Below, piece after piece: positions 36,419-49,081 of a stretch of DNA of 64,000 bases (the stretch's first letter is position 1; every line of letters begins with the position of its first letter). The notes beneath the pieces are model-generated. The model was not told the DNA's origin. It was given only the letters and a program-made list of their open reading frames with translations, and searched no databases. Origin of the DNA: Cotesia glomerata (Eukaryota; Arthropoda; Insecta; Hymenoptera; Braconidae); assembly GCF_020080835.1 (NCBI RefSeq), contig NC_058163.1, positions 20,797,904 through 20,861,903 of the forward strand, in the 5' to 3' direction. The position numbers were made by a program, and so were the translations under genes.

Positions 36419-39103
36419 TTTTTTTATTTTTTTCACAAGCGTGATAATGTGACGAGAAAAAAAAAAGATTGTGGGGCTTATTACATTAAAGCTGATCGAA
36501 ATGGCTTATAAAAATATTCTTGTTTTAAAGTTGAGACAAGTTTTGCAAGCCAAGTAGAAAGGATCGACATTTAGTTGTTGGAGTTTGGTAAGCTCGGGCC
36601 AACTCTCTCGGTTAACTCCTGGCCGACAGTTTGACATTCGGAGGATCGAAGCGACTGCCAAAATAGGGATATTAAATCCGGGTGTCGAGAGGAGTCACTT
36701 ACCAACTGGATGCTGGCCATCGGAGGGTCAGCGAACAGTCCAGTCCGGCTCGGCAATAGTAAAAATGATAAAATAAGGTGAGAGAGAACAAAAGTTGGCA
36801 AATGTTAAACAAAGATCGAGAAAAGATCCGAGAGCTGGAGGGAAATGAAAGGCAAAGTTGGCAGTTAGTGGTCGTTTTACTTTCCAAGTACATCTTGGAT
36901 TTCAGTTATCTGCACACCTTGCTACCAAAATGACCCTGGGCATAAAACTAAATATACATATATTTAATAATAAGTACTTGTTATTTTCATCTCCACCTTG
37001 AGCAGGTCTTTTCAACTTAACTTTGCGCTATTAGACCGGAAACTGCTCCACGCTAATGCGTCCCCAACTTTTAACAGCTCGACTTGGTTCTTACATTTCT
37101 GGTTCAGACTCGGTCCAATCTTAACCGTCCGTTTCTTCCAACCAATTTTAACAAACGGTTAAGCTCAGCTATCCTTCCTCTCCTTGGCTCGCCTAAATTG
37201 CTTGTATATTTTCAATAGAGCGCCGTGCAGTTGAAAGCTTCATTCAATTATGCCGGTAGATTATCGCCGACAAAAGAACCAAGACTCTTCAGAATGAATT
37301 TCATTAAATCGGAGGAGATTAAAAGTTTAGGTGTTTCGTCGATTTACTACTGATAGCTCTTTAGTTATTGGGCCCAAGATTTTTCCAGGAAATATCTTGT
37401 AAAAAATAAGCTGTTGAAAATTTTTATTTTTTAATAAATATGTCTCATAATTTTCTAAAAAAAAAAATTCATAATCAACCAAAATTCAAATTTTTGCGAA
37501 TAATGAAATTTAATTTTAAAATTGCGGTTTTTTTATTGGTCTTATAAAAAAAATTATCAGAGGCATTTTTCTTGTAAAATTAAATTTTTAACAAATTTTC
37601 TTAAAAAAGTTTTTTATTTATTTACTTATACGCCAATCGGCTTCATACACATTGGTAATACAAAATTTTAAGAGAAATTGATATAAAAAAATTATAATAA
37701 AAGAAAGACTAATATACAAAAGGAAAAGTATTGCAGAATTATGTTACAAGATTGCTTTTAATTTAGCTAAGAATGTTTTAGCTGATATTTTGTTTCTTGG
37801 ACTATTGATGACATAGTTTTTATTAGATTATACGATCAATATTTCCTCCGTAACTGTACAATTAAGATTCATAATCAATCAAAATTCAAATTTTTGCGAA
37901 TAATAAAATTTAGTTTTAAAATTGCGGCTTTTTTATTGGACTTATTAAAAAATTACAAGATATTGTTTTTTGTAAAATTAAATTTCGCACAACTTTTATT
38001 CTCAACAATTTTTTTACGACCTACATTTGTGCTGTAATAGGAAAAATTTGACAGCAATAATTATTTTATAAAAAATTTTTTTTCGAAAAAAGTGGAATTT
38101 CATGAAATAATTTTTTACTGATGAGAAGAAATGAAATTCCAACAAGTTATTTCGTAATATTTATCTTAAAAAATCTTTCAAAGGAAACTAAATTCACGCT
38201 AAGATTTGTCTCAGTAACCTTTTTCTATTACTGAAATATTTTTTTCCTTTTTCTCGCTATCTCAAGTTTTGTCTGCTGGATAGGAGGAAAAAATAAGAAA
38301 AAATAACTCAGAAACAGAAGTAGGTCTTATATAATTCGTCAAAGCAAAGAGTAATGGAAAAGATATCCCTCGTGAGTATCCTTTGTCTCGGACAGAGTTG
38401 AAAAAATATCTCCGGTGAAGTAAAGACCGTGGTTCGCAACAAATTTTTTCGTTTATGTCGCGGCATTTTATATTATATTTTATTGATCACTCAGCTCTCC
38501 TTTGCGTTATTTTAATTCACGAATCTGTGCCAACATTAAAAGTTTGTTTTCGCAAACATCCACTTTGTTATGATCGATAAATTAGTTTCATCTAGGGATA
38601 TATATGTTGTTTAATAATTTAAATTAGTTTTGTGAATTAAGCTCCGACAATCTTGAGTTTATCCCAAGTTTTAAAAGTTTCTTTACTTTTTTTTTTGGTT
38701 TTACTTTCTTAATCTTTTATCATATCGACCTCAACGATTATCGAATTCTTTAGCTTAATTATTGGATTTTCCTAGTATACCGCAGTCTTGTTTGAAAGCG
38801 CATAAAGTATCCGATATTACGGGATTTCTTCTTTAAATTAAAACTTTGTTTTTAATTTTAATAAATTCTTTTGAAAAATATTTTACAATTTATAATATCA
38901 ATAATAAATTTTATAATTTATTATTACAAGGAAAGCAAAGGACAATTTTTGTCTACCATTATATTTTATTTTTTATATTTAAATATTGAAGAAATTTTAT
39001 TGAGATAAATTATTAATTAAAAAATTTCATGATATTTTTTTTTAGTATGTTTTTTATTAAATTATTTAAAATTTAATTTATTGTAATTTATTTAATACAA
39101 ATA
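36419..39103. other. Non-coding single-copy island and AT-rich sequence
   Basis: The stretch 36540-37350 has moderate GC and no repeat kinship in the window. A GTAAGT donor-like site lies on the minus strand at about 36700, but no convincing exon goes with it. The stretch 37611-37870 may be the 3' end of another old LINE on the minus strand (an AAAT tail plus GCCGATTGGCGTATAAG). Two near-identical AT-rich blocks occur at about 37460-37560 and 37870-37980. Nothing else was seen. Confidence 0.35.
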
Positions 39104-39868
39104 ATAGCAACGTTGCAGTCACTATGTAACTGCCGTGATTTGTGAACTATAAATAAATACAATTTTGCTTTATTAAATAATGACTTTTGTTAAATTGCAC
39201 TGTACTTCCTTAACTATTGACGTTTTTAAAGATATAAGCTCATCCTGATGTTACACTCATCAAGAGCTTTCATTTGAGTACCCACATGCATTTTCATATA
39301 TTTTTCATATATACAAATATATAATATATATAAATATATGAAAAATTGATGTGGGTACTCAAATGAAAGGTCTCGATGAGTGTAATGTCGGGATGAACTT
39401 ATATCTTTAATAATGTCAATAGTTCTCAAGACACAACGTAATTTATTAATTATTGATATTTTTAACGGTATAAGCTCATCTCGATATTACACTCATCAAG
39501 AGCTTTCATTTGAGTACCCACATGCATTTTAATATATTTTTCCTATATACATATATATAACACATATAAATATATGAAAAAATTGACGTGGGTACTTAAA
39601 TGAAAGGTCTTGATGAGTGTAACATCATGATGAGCTTATATCTTTAAAAATGTCAATAGTTTACGAAATACAAGGTCATTTTTTAATTATGTATCTAGAG
39701 ATAGAGCATTTTTAAATGCAGCCTAAATACTTATTATAATAACCATAAAAAGGCAACACTCCAGGTGAAAACTTTTCCAACGATATCAAATTTAACCATA
39801 AAAACCCATTTCATTATATATAAATACACTGGCCACAAAATTTTTGCTTACTGTCTTGATAGTGTAGA
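39104..39868 (-). mobile_element. Hairpin-array Helitron, copy H3
   Basis: The reverse-complement 3' terminus is at the left (TAGCAACGTTGCAGTCAC) and a decayed 5' terminus at the right (ends TAGTGTAGA|T). It has two hairpins, about 39227-39410 and 39468-39645. Its right part differs from other copies (CCAGGTGAAAACTTTTCC), matching the subtype at 42300-42420. Confidence 0.82.
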
Positions 39869-41080
39869 TTATTTAACTCATAAAAGGTGAATTAAAGAAG
39901 AATAATAAAGAAATTTAATAATCTTTTTTTTTTATTGAAGAATTATAAAAAAATTTAATATTGATTTTTTTTTTTTATTGAAAAAATATGAAATAAATTA
40001 ACATCATTTTTTTTGTATTGACGATTAATATAGTAAAAATAGAAAATAAAAATTTTCTAATAAGTAAAAAATTGGCATTAGTAAAAAAATAAATCTCTAA
40101 AATAAGAACAAAGCAGTAAGATTTGATTTGAAAGATAAAACTGTCACCGTTTATGAATGTCAAAAAATATCACCGACAAGTAAAGTAATATAAGCAATAA
40201 AAATAAGTGTAAACTCCCGAATGAATTTGGTTGAAAGCAGAACAAAAAATAAGATAGAAATGAATAGAATAGAGTTTCTTCCGAAAGTGTCGAGAAGAGT
40301 GCTAGAGGAAGTAAACACAATGTCCAGGTATTTGAAGAAGATGTTACACGAAACTGTCTCCACTCGCTACGGCTCATAAACCCGTGCGTTTTATGCTGAT
40401 GGGTTACGTCTTCAAGACATTGTGACGAACCTAGGGGAAGCTGAAAAAGGACACCAGGGAGTTGAGAGACAACTCTAAAAAGATGTAGGACGTAAAAAAA
40501 AAAATAAAATGGAAAAATGAATAGTGAAAAAGGAAAAACAAATACGTTTATCACCCGCACCAGACGTTATTTCAAATGAGATATGTATATCAAGTGATTC
40601 CGCTTTCGCTCGTCCTTCCAAATCCCGACCCTCGTCTTTATGCCAAATTCCAATCAAATTGGAAACGTTAATTATCATTCGTCATTCATTATTATTATTG
40701 TTATTGTTACTGAAAAAATAGACTAATTTATGGTAAAATTATACTGAAAGTTCAATTATAATATTACACTTTTTTTTATTGACAGTTTTAATTGCACAAA
40801 CTATTTTTTTTAACTAGTTTGCCGTTTATTGAAAGAAAATAACAGGTGGGATGAATATATATGTTTTACTTTAAATTCAATCAATATTTTTGTTTACATA
40901 AAATGTTTTTTTTTATCTAAATAGAAAAATTTACTTCCTAATTGGACAATAAAAAAAGATTTCTTCTTTAAAAAAAATTAGAAATTTTTTTTGTATTTAT
41001 TATTATTTTTTACACTTTAAAAATATGTAGAAAATTGCTGTAATTTTAACAAAAAATTATATTTATTAAAATATAAAAAA
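39869..41080. other. Non-coding AT-rich region
   Basis: The stretch 40300-40640 has moderate GC. Open frames there are low-complexity hydrophobic translations without family resemblance. I see nothing to annotate. Confidence 0.4.
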
Positions 41081-41633
41081 CTAGCAACCTTGCAGTCACT
41101 ATGTGACTGCCGTGACTTGTAAACTATAAATAAATAAAATTTTGCTTTATTAAATAATGACTTTTGTTAAATTGCACCGTACTTTTTTAACTATTGACGT
41201 TTTTAAAGATATAAGCTCATTCCGATGTTACACTCATCAAGAGCTTTCATTTGAGTACCCACATGCATTTTGATATATTTTTCATATAAACATATATATA
41301 ATATATATAAATACATGAAAAATTGATGTGGGTACTCAAATGAAAGGGCTCGATGAGTGTAATGTTGGGATGAGCTTATATCTTTAAAAATGTCAACAGT
41401 TCACTAGATACAAGATCATTTCTTAATTATGTATTGAGAGATAAAGCTTTTTCGAATGCAGCCTTAATACTTATCATAATAAATTGACTATCAGTTAGAA
41501 TGATATGAAACCTTAAAAAGGCACAAATTCAAATCAAGACCTTTGCAATGACACTAAATTTCACTAAAAAAATCGATTTTATCATATGACTACCCTGAAC
41601 ACAAAATTTTTCTTATTCTCTTAATAATATAAA
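41081..41633 (-). mobile_element. Hairpin-array Helitron, copy H4 (minimal, one hairpin)
   Basis: It starts with CTAGCAACC (the inverse of GGTTGCTAG), then GCAGTCACTATGTGACTGC, one hairpin at about 41207-41388, and ends TTAATAATATAAA (5' TC decayed to TT). At 553 bp it is the shortest complete copy and a good model of the basic unit. Confidence 0.87.
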
Positions 41634-41749
41634 TTATTGTTTAAAATTAAAATTAATGAATTAAAATTAATAATTTTGAATCAAAAAATTCAAAATTTCA
41701 TAATAAAAAATTTTTAATTAATAGAAAAAAAAACCCATCAATTTTCCAA

Positions 41750-42425
41750 TAAAAATGCATTTTGATATATTTTTTATATATACATATATATAATATCTAC
41801 ACAGCAAAACCTAAGTGCGTTGTTACAACACACATGAAGTATGTTCCATATTTAACGCCGTAAACGAACTATACTTTTTTGTAGTTACTTTTTACATGTT
41901 TTATGGTGTGTTAAAATTCTATAATTTGCTTATGCCGTCAAAGCATAGTACACACTTGATATATGTTAAAATAACACACTTGGTTTTGGAGTGTATTTTA
42001 AAGGTATAAGCTCATCCCGATGTTACACTCATCAAGAGCTTTCATTTGAGTACCCACATGCATTTTAATGTATTTTTCATATATACATATATATAATGCA
42101 ATAAATATATGAAAAATTGATGTGAGTACTTAAATGAAAGGTCTTGATGAGTGTAACATCGGGATGAGCTTATATCTTTGAAAATGTCAATAGTTCATGA
42201 GATACAAGGTAATTTCTTAATTATATATCTAGAGATAAAGCTTTTTCGAATGCAGCCTTAATGCTTATCATTATAAATTGACTATTGGTAAGAATGATAT
42301 GAAACCATGAAAAGGCACAACTCCAGGTGGACTTTTCTTAAGATACCAAATTTAACCATAAAAACCCATTTTATCATATAAATATACTGCCCACAAAATT
42401 TTGCTTATTCCCTTAATAAAATAAA
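41750..42425 (-). mobile_element. Hairpin-array Helitron fragment H5 with nested MITE
   Basis: It contains a loop fragment (41750-41797), then a MITE (41800-41993), then a hairpin (about 42003-42180) and the 5' part to about 42425. The CTAG end is missing, and the order suggests rearrangement. Confidence 0.65.
41800..41993. mobile_element. MITE with CACAGCAAAACC ends and TA flanks
   Basis: The ends CACAGCAAAACCTAAGTGCG and (inverse) CACTCCAAAACCAAGTGTG are flanked by TA. It is 194 bp and non-coding. Confidence 0.7.
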
Positions 42426-43518
42426 TGATTTTATTTTAATTAAATTTAAATTTCATAAAATTGAAAAAAATTTCAATATTAGTAATTTAATTTTAAAATA
42501 TAAAGAGAGATAGAAATATTTTAAAAACAATATAAATACCAAAAAAGGAGTAAAGTCCAGCAAGTAATACACAGCAACTAGTAATTAATAATTGAATGAG
42601 TGGCGTGTGCGGTTTGCGGTTTATTATAATGAGGCCATATAAAAGTAAAGGGGATAACTTAACATGGGAGTTTGGCATCGCGCCTGACGATACACCAACT
42701 TATTCCCTTAAACTGAACCTCGGCTTGTTCCCTGCACCCTTCTTCGGGTTTACTTAATGTTTAAACTACTCAATTACTCCTAGTGCTGCCCGAAAGTAAT
42801 AATGCTTGCCAATCACGCTTGTACGTCTTCCCAATTTTCTCCAATAATTTAAGGAGATTCAGTGAAGTTGTTAATTTAAAAACTAAATTTTATAAATTAT
42901 TTAATTTTTAAAAATTCTTTATTCCTAAAATAATAAAAAAAAATTTTTAAACTTCAATGAAGTTGAAATTAAATAATGAAATATATTTCAAAAATAAATT
43001 GTCTTGAAGATGAGTTTTACAAATTTGGATCAAATTAAAAGAAAATCTTTAATTAAAACCAGAAATATCAAATTCGAAATAGCAAATGAAATGAAATTTA
43101 AGTCTATAGAGCTCGGAGCTCAGAGCCTTGATAGAGAAAACTGCTCTATCCTATCCAGTATGGTCTACTGCAGCGAAATGAAGGCATTAAGGGACGTGGG
43201 GAATAGTCGTTGAAAAGCATGCGGGTTAGACGCCGTCGCGATAACGCTCCGACATTGCCGTCCAGGTACACGTACTAGATACTGTAGCTGTAATACGAAC
43301 ACCTATTTGGCCATAACTGCACGTAATAGCTATATCTGGGGCAAGATCGCTGCGAATCGGGAGCAAGAATAGAAATAGGGGAGATAGGATTCTTGATACA
43401 GGTTAAATAGAAACAAAAAGAACGGACTAGGATGAGCTTGAGGGAAAATCGATCATTCTTTACCAAAATTTATCTTAAAAAAAATTATCTGATTAAAGAA
43501 AAAAAATTTTTTATCTTA
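42426..43518. other. Non-coding region with moderate-GC island 42,600-43,450
   Basis: Single-copy within the window. No frame has recognisable protein content. It ends where the MITE at 43519 begins. Confidence 0.4.
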
Positions 43519-43936
43519 CACGGAAAAAAGTAAACAGTAAAATTCACTCGGATTCCGGTTAATTTTTTTAGTTTCGAACAGTACAGCGGACATCGGGGTG
43601 GTAAAAATGTAAATATTACAAAGCTTAATGTAGAAAGTGTAAAAGCCACAATTTATAATTTAATATGGAAAATAAATGATTAGTAGCTGTCCCTATAGTA
43701 AATAACGACTTTTTCTCGCTCTTAAAAAATTATAGTTTCGAAAAGTAAAAATTGCCGTTTCAATATATGGTCATGCGCATTGACGAAAAAGATAGTACTA
43801 ATGCTTTGCTAGAGCATTAACTTTACAAATGAGGAGAAGGAGAAGGTCCCACACTCGGAGGATTTAACAAGTGAAATAGTAAAAATTCTACTCTTGAAAT
43901 GTATATTTTACCAGTCCAAGCAAATCAATAATTATA

Positions 43937-44164
43937 CACGGAAAAAAGAAAACTCGAAAAATTACAGTTTCAGATTATAATTGTTACAGATTTTATAAGA
44001 ATTACATTGTAGAATGTAATATTTACATTGCAAGCTCTGAATATTAAATTAAAAAATTGAATTTAGAAAAATGTTATTTCAAACTGTAATTTTTCTAGTT
44101 TTGATTACGACGGAATCGATTTTACATTTTATACTGTAATTTTTCGAGTTTTCTTTTTTCTGTG
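43937..44164. mobile_element. Nested MITE, CACGGAAAAAAGAAAAC ends
   Basis: 228 bp with ends CACGGAAAAAAGAAAACTCG and (inverse) CACAGAAAAAAGAAAACTCG. TA is present on each side, and the empty site is visible in the sister element near 53675. Confidence 0.85.
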
Positions 44165-44194
44165 TAGTTTTATTTTAAGCGATGCGTTTAAAAT

Positions 44195-44400
44195 TTACAT
44201 TATTAGAAGGATTTATTGGTATTTAAGAAGATTTCTTTGTCTTTAAGAAATCATTTTTAGTATTTAAAAAATATTTCTTAGTATTTAAGAAATATTTCTT
44301 AAATACTAAGAAATATTATAAATACTAAAAAATGATGTTTAAAAATGATTTCTTAAATATAAAGAAATCTTTTCAAATGCTAAGAAATTCTTTTATCAGT
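44195..44400. repeat. Nested AT-rich foldback sequence
   Basis: A palindrome centred near 44300 in which TTTCTTAAATACTAAGAAAT and related words pair across the middle. It is absent from the sister MITE, which runs directly from TTTAAAATTTAC to CGTTTTACTTTG. Confidence 0.65.
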
Positions 44401-44756
44401 GTACCATTTTACTTTGTGAATATTGAATATTGGCGTTGCTTGTATGGAAAATTTAGTGACTATATTTTATATTTTTTACAAATCATGCGATCATTTTTTA
44501 AGTATGAAATGATAAATATCAAAGTCAAAATTCTAAATTATTATACTTTATCATTCTCGACATTCACATAGCGGATATTACCGTATAAAATGTATATTTT
44601 CTTCCATGTAAAGAATAAATTGTAGTATTTAAATAATAAATATTTTAAACTTATTATTAAAATCATGATTTTACTGTTTGAAATGGTAATTTTTTTCAGT
44701 TGATCATTCCTTATTATAAATCAACTGTTGTTTATTACAGTTTACTTCTTTCCGTG

Positions 44757-46451
44757 TAGATATTTGCGAATTAAGGTATTTGTCATGGTACAATATTGTT
44801 AAAAAATTAAAGATTATACGCGCTTTAAAAGTATATGAGGTAGCAAAGTAATCCATAATTTTTATGCAAGACTGCACCCGTGAAGACGTAAACCATACAG
44901 TATTTCTGTCCGATTCCATAGATCTATACTTTTTCATAAATTGTTGAACTTTAATCCGTTATTTGTAAATAATTAGACGGTCAAAAAATTTTTTTTATTA
45001 ACAATCATTTTTCTTTGATCGATTGTGTAATAAATAAATTAAAGTTTTATTGCCTATTGGTCAAGTGACTAGTGAATCTAATTCAAGCTAACATTTTTTT
45101 TTTTTTCTTTTAAACTCACAACAAAAACATTAAAAGTTTGTCAGTTTTTTGAAAATTTCTGATTGTTTTTTTTTTATAACTAAAAATCTGATACAAAATT
45201 GCAGAGAGCGTATCCAATCAATGTTAAATATCCAATTTTTAATTGAATTCATCTCGGGTTATAGGTAGTCAATCGATTTCAAATTTTAAGGGTAATTGTA
45301 TCATCATGCCCTTAATAAGTATACAAAAATTTAGAATTTTCTGACAATATGCCTTAACCACAACAACCTTAATTCAAGAAATTTATTGCAATATTTTTTT
45401 TTCTTTACTGTAAAAAATCGCAATTTTTTTTAACGATAAATAAGCGAAAAACCAGAAATAGAACGGTAAATCGCGTAAAGATTGATCGATCCGCTGCGAT
45501 TGGATTGCAATGACGAAAACCATCAGCGTGATGTATCGAAATTAATAAATCGATCTTCCAGCGTAGAAACTTAAACAAATAAATCACTGTTTTGCTAAAA
45601 ATTCATTAAACATTCAATTTCTACTCCTAGAAATTCAAATCGAAAGATTTATTTATCGAATTGTGTCTTAACCATTACACGATTTGTTTATGACAGAAAT
45701 TCTTCCGAATTATTTCTTCCTTTATTAAAAAGGACTTATGCAACAAAAACAGGACTTAGTAAGAAACTCAGACAGATTTCAGATATTGAATATCTTGGAC
45801 CATCAATCACCAGGCGCACCAATATGCGAAAGTATTGCCGTATACTTTCTTGAGTATATGCCGATTTATAGAAGCCGCCCACTCCCTCGATCATCGGTTT
45901 TCCTTACAACAACAACCTTTTTGTTATTTTTCTGCTGTTTATTCTCAACCTCTCATTTCTTGTTCTATTCGGTGATTATTTTTTTATCTATCAGCCAACC
46001 AACAGTTCTCCCCACCCTCGCACTATATTACGATATATTCATTCGGTGGATATTATTGAGAGATTTGTTAATGTATCAAATATACCCATTTCTTAAAGAT
46101 AATTTGTGAAAAATGGTTTTATTTGCGGGCTTATTATTTTTTAAATATATTTTTATATAAAGTGAAAAAAAATTAACTTGGATCAATAGAAAAATTCTTG
46201 AACCAAGAAAATAATTTTGAAGAGTTTCATTGTCTTGAATCAAGACGAAAAATTCTTGAATCAATTAAAATTCACGTAAACCAAAAAAAGACCATTCGGC
46301 AGCCGAAATTGAAGTAGATTTCATAGTGAATCCAACAACTACTAAAATAATCACTTCCAAAACGAATGCAAGAGTAAAATTCCATTAAAAAGACAAAGAG
46401 AGTAAGTAATTATTGGTCTAGACTGGTGGTAAGGTATGCAAATTAAAGTTT
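44757..46451. other. Non-coding AT-rich region with small repeats
   Basis: The stretch 46155-46270 contains repeated AATTCTTGAATCAA words and resembles 48935-49015 (TTGATTCAAGTTAATTTTTT, CTGTGTA), probably a degenerate MITE. The stretch 46290-46400 is the second copy of the CATTCGG..GCCGAAAT repeat. No coding gene was seen. Confidence 0.4.
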
Positions 46452-48186
46452 ATAAGCAACCTTGCAGTCACTATGTGACTACCGTGACTTGTGAACTATA
46501 AATAAATAAAATTTTGCTTTATTAAATAATGACTTTTGTTAAAATGTACTGTACTTTCTTAACTATTGACGTTCTTAAAGATGTAAGCTCATCCCGATGT
46601 TACACTTATCAAAAGCTTTTATTCGAGTACCCACATGCATTTTAATATATTTTTCATATATGGGTGATTCTCTGTAAGGATGTTTTTTGCTGTCCCAGGC
46701 ATTTTTTTATTAGAAAAATTGTTATTTTTTTACTAAAAAAAATTTATTATGACAGTAAAAAAACATTTCTATTTGGAGCATTGAAAACTAAAATGAAATA
46801 AATTTTGGTTTTTTTGCTATAAATTCGTAAACCACCGAAATAACAGTTCCTTGGGCTGTCTCATTCCCAAAATTTAAGATTAAATTTTAAGTTATTCGTC
46901 CATAATATACAATTTGGTCCATAATGTTTATAAACTTAATTAGTTAGCTAACAATTTTCTTAAATAAAAAGTACCGAAAATTAATTTGTTTCATTAAATT
47001 CATTAAACCAAAGTTTGTCCCAGGCATTTTAAGAACAGTCCCCTGCCAGAAGTTCAAAGCCAAAAAAAAAATCCAGCGTGTTATTTTACTTTTTGTAAGG
47101 TTTTATAAGGACCTAACTAGCCTTGAGTTAATAACCATAGGGCTGTAAGCGCTTTATCGCCATATTATTTAGTGTCAAAGCACCGTTTGTGCTGGAAATA
47201 TGTGTTTGGGCCACTTCAAAACTCAGTCTCCTGGCAACTATTTTTATTTATAATTTATTTATAAAATTGGATCCATAAGTCTTAATATTATTCTAATTAA
47301 TGTAAACATTAACTAAGAACTTGAAAAGTTGAATGCATTAAAATAGTTTGCTTGATTTTTTTTCAATTTGATAAAAAAAAGTAGTCCCCTGGCAAGCAGT
47401 ACCCTGTCATGTTATATAGCAAAAGATACACAAATATCGAAAAAGCAAAAATTAATTCGGCTGATTATTTATTATGATTAAGCTGATAGTTTTGTAGCCC
47501 TTGTTAATTTTTTTTCTAATAAAATCAAAAATAATTTGGTTGGACAATTTTGTACAGATTTAAGACGTCCTTACAGAGAGTCACCCATATACATATATGT
47601 AATATATATAAATATATGTAATATTGATGTGAGTACTCAGATGAAAGGTCTCGATGAGTGTAACGTTGGGATGAGCTTATATCTTTAAAAATGTCAATAG
47701 TTTACAAAATACAAGGTCATTTCTTAATTATTGATATTTTTAAAGATGTAAGCTCATCCCGATGTTACAATCATCGAGAGCTTTCATTTGAGTACCCACA
47801 TACATTTTGATATATTTTTCATATATTCATATATATAAAAATATATAAAATATATGAAAAATTGATGTGGGTATTCAAATGAAAGGTCTCGATGAGTGTA
47901 ACATCGAGATGAGTTTATATCTTTAAAAATGTTAATAGTTCACAAGATAAAAGGTCATTTCTTAATTATGTAGCTAGAGATATAATTATATAGCTAGAGT
48001 ATTTTCGAATGCAGCCTAAATACTTATCATAATAAATTGACTATCGGTAAGAATGATATGAAACCTTGAAAAAGCACAAATTCAAGTCAAAACTTTTGCA
48101 ATGATACTAAATTTTACTAAAAAACCGTTTTTATCATATGACAATCCTGGATACAAAATTTTAACTTATTCTGATATTAATATAGA
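46452..48186 (-). mobile_element. Hairpin-array Helitron, copy H6, split by a 925 bp MITE
   Basis: The left terminus has GCAACCTTGCAGTCACTATG and the right end TATTAATATAGA|T (a complete TC 5' end). There are two hairpins, one interrupted in its loop by the MITE at 46662-47586, and the second at about 47745-47925. Confidence 0.85.
46662..47586. mobile_element. Inverted-repeat element with GGGTGATTCTCTGTAAGGA ends
   Basis: The left end GGGTGATTCTCTGTAAGGAT and right end (inverse) GGGTGACTCTCTGTAAGGAC lie in the AT-rich loop of a Helitron hairpin, with ATAT on both sides as a possible target duplication. The interior repeats GTCCCAGGCATTTT and GTCCCCTG words. There is no transposase frame. The superfamily is not assigned. 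Confidence 0.75.
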
Positions 48187-48723
48187 TTTAATAAGTTTTC
48201 AGATGAAATCTACCAAAATTTTACAAGTTATTGCATTCATTAGCTATTTCGCAAAGAAAAAGTAAAAGTGTCAATTTTTAAGAATTTTGAAGAGTTCAAA
48301 TTTTTATCATTCCTGAACTATTTATTTAAAAAAAATATATAAGTATGCAAATCAAAGCTTATTTAATAAGCCTTCAGATGCAATTTACAGAAATTCAATA
48401 TGAAATCGCGTTTAATTGTTATTGTACGGAAATACGGTAAAAGTGAAAATTTTTGCGACTTAAAAAAATTTTTGAATTGCTGTAACTTCTAAACTAATCG
48501 ACAGTTTTGGCTCATCTTAGAATTTAACCTCAGAAGGTTAATCAAGGTTGATCAAGTCAATTTATTTTTCTGTGTGTGGGAATTAATATATACTGATTGT
48601 ACTAACCACAATCGCCAGATAGTTGCATTTATCAGCTTAACTTTGCAAAAATTAATAACCATTCTGCATAGTAGAAGCTACAAAATAAGGATGGTTACAG
48701 TTAACACAAAATTCTCTCCGTAT

Positions 48724-48908
48724 GGTAATCGGTAGCCTGCACCGAAAAAATCGTTAGACTCTACCGAAAATAATCGGTATCTGCTACCGATTTTTTTTCG
48801 GTAGCAGCTGCCGATTTTTTCGGGAACTGCCGATTTTTCGGGAACCTCTACCGAAAAAAATCGGTAGCTGCTACCGATCGCCAATCGGTAGCCTCTACCG
48901 ATTATTTT
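48724..48908. repeat. Cluster of short TACCGA/TCGGTA palindromes
   Basis: Within about 185 bp the words ATCGGTAGC, CTACCGA, CCGAAAAAAATCGG and their variants recur roughly ten times in alternating orientation, so many alternative hairpins can form. It ends next to ATTTTTTTCCGTGTA, like the CACGGAAA MITE termini. Confidence 0.75.
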
Positions 48909-49030
48909 TTTCCGTGTACTAACAAACTTCTTAGTTTAAAAATTTTTCTACTCAAGAAGATGAAGTTCTTCAAAATTATTTACTTGATTCAAGTTAATTT
49001 TTTTTTCTGTGTATAAAAAAATCCTCGAGA

Positions 49031-49032
49031 TC

Positions 49033-49081
<49 letters not shown>
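49031..49081. repeat. (TAA)n microsatellite
   Basis: About 17 uninterrupted trinucleotide units. Confidence 0.95.

Larger units (their letters stand above)
43519..44756 (-). mobile_element. CACGGAAAAAAGTAAAC MITE family, copy 1, with two nested inserts
   Basis: The ends CACGGAAAAAAGTAAACAG and (inverse) CACGGAAAGAAGTAAACTG are flanked by TA. It matches 53294-54052 in the opposite orientation along its length. It carries an extra MITE at 43937-44164 and a foldback insert at about 44195-44400, both absent from the other copy. Confidence 0.85.

Noticed and set aside
36571..36801. Possible minus-strand exon with a GTAAGT donor at about 36700
   Set aside because: No convincing acceptor, no recognisable protein and no partner exon nearby.
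39226..39429. Small minus-strand frame, with a near-copy at 56685-56879 and a plus-strand relative at 15901-16098
   Set aside because: Identical-looking small frames arise because they translate the Helitron hairpins; no conservation at protein level beyond the DNA repeat.
45738..46109. 123-residue plus-strand frame
   Set aside because: Composition follows the local base content, with no family motif or splice context.
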